A model generated the notes under the pieces. The model did no database searches, was not told where the DNA came from, and worked only from the letters and a program-made list of their open reading frames with translations. A program made the position numbers and the translations under genes. A DNA stretch of 44,877 nt from Firmicutes bacterium UBA5010. Lineage in GTDB: Bacteria; Bacillota; Clostridia; Tissierellales; Sedimentibacteraceae. Shown piece after piece: positions 41,401 to 44,877 of the stretch (position 1 is the first letter of the stretch; each line of letters opens with the position of its first letter). Where the stretch lies: the NCBI GenBank assembly GCA_002396645.1, contig DGYI01000009.1, forward strand, positions 37,818-82,694, read 5' to 3'.

Positions 41401-42765
41401 CTGTGGCGAAGCGGAACAAGCGGCTGGGGTGCAAACTCCTACTACCATGATGATGGCATATACCATGATTTTGTATATACAGACAACTATAAATTAGGGT
41501 CAATAGACAAGGCCGACGGCAGTCAAAACTGGTCACTTAATATAGGCCATACAGAGGGGATATATCCTAGCGCACCTTATGTCGATTCAGAAGGAATTAT
41601 ATTTTTATATGATATATACGGAGAGACACTAACTGCTGTAGATTCAATTGATGGAAGAGTTATTTGGACAAAAAGCTACGGTTATGGTCAAATTGTTGCA
41701 ATAGATGTTGAAACAGATTATTTATATGCTTTAAGTAACAATGGAACTTTGAGATGCGTAGATAAGAGCAAGGGATCTGTATTGTGGCAAAGCGATATAG
41801 GTCTTGGTAAAAAAATATTTACCATGGCTTCTCGAACTGACAATATGCTGTATATATCATCAGGAGATGCTATATATCTTTTTGACAGTGACGGAACTAA
41901 GCAGACTCTTGTGACATATAAGGGCAATGAATATGTAAAAATAAGAGATGTAAGCGTAAGCAGCAGACTTGTATATGAGTATACTGACGCAAGTAATAAA
42001 AAATGGGCTGTATCCTTGTCAGAATCAGGTTCGGAACAGTGGAGAACTGCTGTAAGCAACGAGGTAACCGTTGCCTTTGAAGGAGAGAATGTATATTTGC
42101 TTCATATGGAGAGCTTAGGTTACAATAAAACATATAAGCTCATGGCTTTAGATAAGGATGGTAAAAATATTTTTGAACCGGTGATTGCATCAACTAATTA
42201 TGAAAGATTAACTCTTGACAGCTCATTGATATCCAAACGTCCGACGGTCAAAAATGGCATAGTATATATCTGGCTATCCGAATGCAGACTATTTGACTCA
42301 AAAACAGGAGAAAAACTCAGCGAGTTTTATATAAAGGACACATTTTTCAATACCTTCCCGTATCGCATGACTGTTGATGATGACGGAGTCATGTATATAA
42401 CCTCTGATAATATGGGTATGTATGCCTGTACGGTAAAAGGACAGGGAGGCAAGGATTTTTCCATGTCTCTGAGGGGAAGACCGACTTTATTTGCAGGAGG
42501 GCTATCTGAGGTCAGCATAGATTTGTTCAATTATACAAATGAAAACATGAACAATCTGATGCTTCACATGACACTCATAGATACAGATACAGATAAAAAG
42601 CTGTCAGATGCCTTTGTATTCTGTGATATATCAGCTTTTGGCAGCAGCAGCTTTACATTTATGACTGCAGTTCCTGCTAATGGCAAATATAAAATAATTA
42701 TCAGTGCATTTTCAGAAAACGAAGAAGCGGCAAACCCTATAGAGCTGATAGTTGAAGGGAGGTAA
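38476..42765 (+). CDS. Giant secreted Ig-like/PQQ beta-propeller protein
   Basis: 1429 residues. The TTG at 38476 is 10 nt after AAGGAG; the ATG at 38488 is too far. Signal peptide ends VIADTHIPA. Domains in order: two small beta domains (40-180), an SbsA-like Ig domain (about 185-310), BIG2-like KWSSSPSDIGSIDRNGIVT (about 365-410), a first PQQ-like propeller (about 420-770, KLYAVDESMNAIES, YVYVGGANGNFAVLDAECN), two Ig-like domains (about 775-970), a second propeller (about 975-1330, LYALSNNGTLRCVDKSKGSV, WQSDI) and a terminal CARDB-like domain. No wall anchor motif seen. Belongs to the riboswitch-led cluster; corrinoid binding is inference from regulation. Confidence 0.75.
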   Translation: MKVIMKKSISALLIIVMLLSVMFVPVIADTHIPADISVSLANGSDVAIRTVTEQGSMTTLTIINYDNPSQVVYLDQETADSSGSVVFTAALKQGNYCLYTVGGQRRADSRLTVFDKSSALLEGRFTSGQYATLSVYDHENNIEHIDQQSISSGAWSFNITLPKGVYTAYIVSDTGEAVKIYIAVRANEGGIEGCTLSPVSGTSNAKYDTELSLSFDYPVELASDKSSQLILKGKKIYGGAEETKVFNNIMRVTDSDKGASTKVIIDLSKAVPTDRLDVNREYTLKIKSGSILRADRSESIDTDKLSWQFDTKWLGNKPGFTSPSGGTLNPTELRNVNGFVGLWDNQKYEMNITGNYSFKDNHYPIKWSSSPSDIGSIDRNGIVTPVSGVLGKLGIGWEIEDKQDVAPNYVSSGSGSIEIRPRPELSLKAVAVSDVVLGGKSTISKSGNIYAHIGRKLYAVDESMNAIESFIYNLRNTGTGSTSSYTDDLGGTVTIDGTDYVCIDSTKVDTKIREYTLLLDSQTGAVYRNDLPRLYAQLGGDSSIFAVLDTEGKGDIFLYDVEKEQYVGNTKGYSSMSYKSAISIDATEKYVYVGGANGNFAVLDAECNLIAKIQIGNSSVTPYATENGFVYAIGRDGKISKFTERGELIWQSSNYMFADAYSAMETGSGFYISASKSSERTSDILVRLNPSNGEETEFWGINANVLGEYEGFVYTDKYIIDASTGKIVGYTDLYGLPVTNGENIRDGYIYRIGDKGVEKCVLLPSYTPMAQSVRINDTYVRENTTNVVSTVVLDQEGFPMNAELEYQIDSNPVAVINNEGVISVGSLEDDDIDAEESYRVTAAVAGTDIKAEADIIVRKAPVVSGLKIISNTTGEEIEEIQTTVGMSGAVFNTYIEDQYGDFVKLQSVSYEVTEGETDVVSYLLYDGDSGEYQYKYRCTVSGQKPGEVVISAYLTNYPHIKDSIKVKVTEKNYEILWRSGTSGWGANSYYHDDGIYHDFVYTDNYKLGSIDKADGSQNWSLNIGHTEGIYPSAPYVDSEGIIFLYDIYGETLTAVDSIDGRVIWTKSYGYGQIVAIDVETDYLYALSNNGTLRCVDKSKGSVLWQSDIGLGKKIFTMASRTDNMLYISSGDAIYLFDSDGTKQTLVTYKGNEYVKIRDVSVSSRLVYEYTDASNKKWAVSLSESGSEQWRTAVSNEVTVAFEGENVYLLHMESLGYNKTYKLMALDKDGKNIFEPVIASTNYERLTLDSSLISKRPTVKNGIVYIWLSECRLFDSKTGEKLSEFYIKDTFFNTFPYRMTVDDDGVMYITSDNMGMYACTVKGQGGKDFSMSLRGRPTLFAGGLSEVSIDLFNYTNENMNNLMLHMTLIDTDTDKKLSDAFVFCDISAFGSSSFTFMTAVPANGKYKIIISAFSENEEAANPIELIVEGR

Positions 42766-42770
42766 TGATT

Positions 42771-44877
42771 TTGAAAAGCATGAAATCAAAATATAGAATA
42801 ATCGGCAGCAAAATAACTGCATTGATTCTAGCCTTGTTAATTATATTGACTGCTATACCGATTGATATAGTCGGATATGCTTACGGTGCGGAAGACGATG
42901 CCATAGAAATTCAATGGAGACGTACCATTGTTCATATGCTTGGCGCAGGAGATATAATAGACAGCTGTGTCCCTGTTGTTGACAATGAAGGCAATGTGTA
43001 TATCACTTTAAAAACCGGATATCTGATGTGTATATCAAAAGATGAACGAGTTATATATATAAGTGATATAGGAGGCATATCGGCAGGACCTGCAGTTGAT
43101 GATAAGGGCAATGCTTATGCTGTAAATTCCAAGGGATACGTATATGCCTTTGATTCCAAGGGCAATTCAAAGTGGTCAAGTCCGTACAAGATGAAGAATA
43201 CAGCTTCTTTGGGTCAGGTTTGTACAGTGGGAAACAACACAGTTTATGCGGTGGATTCCATAGGATATGTCTATGCTCTTGATTCGGATACGGGAGAGGA
43301 GCTTTGGACATATAAAACTGCTCTCGGAAAGGACTGGGGTTCTCCGGTGCTTTCAAATGATAAAAAGATATTGTATATTGCAGGACAAGAATATGTAGCT
43401 GCATATCATGCGGAAAAGACTCCGGCAGGAATAAATCAGCGAAAATGGCTGTCAGATGTTGATAAAGGTAATATTTATTTTGAAATGAGCGGCTTTGTAG
43501 ATGTAGACAGACTTCCTGCCGTTGATGAAATCGGTAATGTATATGTCGTTTCTTATCAAAGAATAGATGGAAATATGTATCTTTATAAGATTAACGGCTC
43601 TGACGGCAGGGTATTGTGGGAGGTACATGTAAGTAGTGATGGTACATATGCCGGGGCTCCTGTTTATACCGACGGATTTATATACCTTCAGATGTCTGAC
43701 GGCAGAATAATTCGAGCTGATGCAAGCACTTCTGAGAATAATCCTCCTGAACTTGAAACCTTTGTAAGCTTAGATGAAAAATCGAATGTTCATAAAACCA
43801 CCTACCGTGTTCCTATGGTAAAGGGTGATGATAACTCACTCTACGCTATGACAGATGAGAATATATATGCTATTGATAAAAATGCAAATATTCTCCGCCG
43901 ATCAAACCTTAAGAGTATAGGGGAAGCAAATACCTATATGAGTTGTATAGGACCGAGCGGAGAAATATATATCAACAGAAACGGCAAATATTTGGTTAAG
44001 CTAAGAGATAAAGCATTCGCCAAAAAGCCTGTATCGGCAGATGCAGAGGATTTTGTCATAGCTGTAGGCGATTCTTGGGAGCCTTCTGCAGTATGGTATG
44101 ATGATAAAGGAAGTATTATAGCCGATGATGTTGAATATGAGCTGTCATCTGATAACAGCAGCATTCTTTCTGTATCAAACGGCAGCGTTAAAGCGGTAGC
44201 TGAGGGAAGAGTAAAGCTTAGCTTCAAGTCTGGTGATGTTTTGGCAGAAGCTACAGTAACTGTTGTTAAGAGCTTGGAGTCCGCTAAGCTTAATGTATTC
44301 TCACCAACAGGCAGAACACAGCTTTCTCCGGGCTCAAGGATGAACCTTGATTATGCCATAAGCTTAAATGAGCTTCCTCTCAGAGGAAGAAGCGTGGTAT
44401 GGAGTACAGCTCATAATAAAATAGCTTCTGTTTCTCAGGATGGATATGTGACAGGAATATCAGAGGGAAATGCGAAGATAGAGGCAAGGATATCGGAATA
44501 TCCGAGCATAACTGACTATATTGCCATATCTGTCAAGAAAGAAACCCTTAGTGAGGTAAGCCTTGAAGAAATAAAGGAGGCCCTCAGAAAATCTGTAGAT
44601 TATATAAGGGGCAGAAGTATAATAAATGACTGGTATGCATTTATATTAATCGGTGCAGGAGTTAATCCTTTAGATGTTCAGCCGAGCTATGTAGAAAGAA
44701 TTAAGGCAAATATTACGGCGGCAAACGGAGTGGCAGGCTCGCAGATGACCGATTATGCCAGAACCATAATAGGCTTGACAGCAGCAGGTGAGGATGTAAC
44801 AAACTTTGAGTATTCTATCGGTAAAACCGTGGATTTAATAAAAGAGATGCGTAACGGAGCAGCAGGAGGTATAAGCC
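42771..44877 (+). CDS. Secreted PQQ-propeller/BIG2 protein, 3' cut by window
   Basis: At least 702 residues, open at the window end. TTG 42771 follows GGGAGG by about 9 nt; the next ATG is 9 nt later. Signal peptide to about 38 (ALILALLIILTAIPIDIVGY). Residues about 50-430 form a PQQ-like propeller (PVVDNEGNVYITLKTGYLMC, NAYAVNSKGYVYAFDSKGN, GEELWTYKT). Two BIG2-like domains follow (about 440-590; VSISNG-type DNSSILSVSNGSVKAVAEG and VVWSTAHNKIASVSQDGYVT). From about 595 the chain is helical (SLEEIKEALRKSVDYIRGRS, DYARTIIGLTAAGEDVTNFE), like the alpha/alpha-toroid repeats of prenyltransferase/transcobalamin N-domains. It overlaps nothing and starts 5 bp after the preceding stop. Confidence 0.75.
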   Translation, partial: MKSMKSKYRIIGSKITALILALLIILTAIPIDIVGYAYGAEDDAIEIQWRRTIVHMLGAGDIIDSCVPVVDNEGNVYITLKTGYLMCISKDERVIYISDIGGISAGPAVDDKGNAYAVNSKGYVYAFDSKGNSKWSSPYKMKNTASLGQVCTVGNNTVYAVDSIGYVYALDSDTGEELWTYKTALGKDWGSPVLSNDKKILYIAGQEYVAAYHAEKTPAGINQRKWLSDVDKGNIYFEMSGFVDVDRLPAVDEIGNVYVVSYQRIDGNMYLYKINGSDGRVLWEVHVSSDGTYAGAPVYTDGFIYLQMSDGRIIRADASTSENNPPELETFVSLDEKSNVHKTTYRVPMVKGDDNSLYAMTDENIYAIDKNANILRRSNLKSIGEANTYMSCIGPSGEIYINRNGKYLVKLRDKAFAKKPVSADAEDFVIAVGDSWEPSAVWYDDKGSIIADDVEYELSSDNSSILSVSNGSVKAVAEGRVKLSFKSGDVLAEATVTVVKSLESAKLNVFSPTGRTQLSPGSRMNLDYAISLNELPLRGRSVVWSTAHNKIASVSQDGYVTGISEGNAKIEARISEYPSITDYIAISVKKETLSEVSLEEIKEALRKSVDYIRGRSIINDWYAFILIGAGVNPLDVQPSYVERIKANITAANGVAGSQMTDYARTIIGLTAAGEDVTNFEYSIGKTVDLIKEMRNGAAGGIS

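Noticed and set aside
40463..43404. Several minus-strand ORFs inside the giant secreted-protein genes
   Set aside because: They are shadows of long plus-strand frames with signal peptides and clear domains.

Overview
The window is a low-GC chromosome segment, most likely from an anaerobic, spore-former-like Bacillota (class Clostridia). The evidence is AT-rich codon use, strong GGAGG ribosome sites, an anaerobic B12 pathway with CbiK and an ECF cobalt transporter, S-layer homology domains, Cat1-type CoA transferase and paired YitT transporters. I cannot name the species.

Region 1 (1-10162, plus strand) is a cobalt/corrinoid operon: the 3' part of cobN, two Mg-chelatase-like subunits (ChlI/BchI and ChlD/BchD types), an unknown lipoprotein, cobJ, then cbiM-cbiN-cbiQ-cbiO cobalt uptake and the cobaltochelatase cbiK. 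Region 2 (10277-14455, minus strand) has a cobalamin riboswitch and terminator in front of a Cat1-like CoA transferase, ornithine aminotransferase, an unknown protein and an ArAE/FUSC membrane protein. This suggests B12-dependent switching of amino-acid or CoA metabolism.

Region 3 (14684-24459) is a complete-looking filamentous phage (inovirus-like) prophage integrated in the 3' end of a tRNA-Arg(TCG) gene, bounded by a 46-bp direct repeat. Most of its genes run on the minus strand in nearly the order of the Ff coliphages: ssDNA-binding protein, tiny coat proteins, major coat protein followed by a terminator, adsorption-type protein, VI-like protein, Zot/pI ATPase, replication initiator; an integrase follows. 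No secretin gene is seen, as expected for a single-membrane host. Odd features are two surface-protein genes that appear to start at AUU, a large secreted protein ending in a copy of the major coat protein, a tandem 226-247 bp non-coding duplication, and a family of GAACACA/TGTGTTC hairpins between gene blocks.

Region 4 (24460-36000) is mixed accessory DNA: a tiny cysteine-rich peptide gene, an APH-like kinase and methyltransferase, tRNA-Val, an SLH plus BsuPI-type surface protein, a likely imported two-component cassette with decayed mobile DNA on both sides, a second methyltransferase, broken HAD and GNAT genes, a NUDIX hydrolase and two convergent YitT-family membrane proteins.

Region 5 (36106-44877, plus strand) is a second cobalamin riboswitch with terminator, then an unassigned leader and four genes for secreted proteins: one with a possible transcobalamin-C-like (DUF4430-like) domain, one with a CARDB-like domain, and two very large proteins with PQQ-type beta-propeller repeats and Ig-like domains. 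The last runs off the window in a helical region that could be an alpha/alpha-toroid. Together with the riboswitch this looks like a candidate extracellular corrinoid-capture system, the most novel hypothesis in the window beside the prophage.
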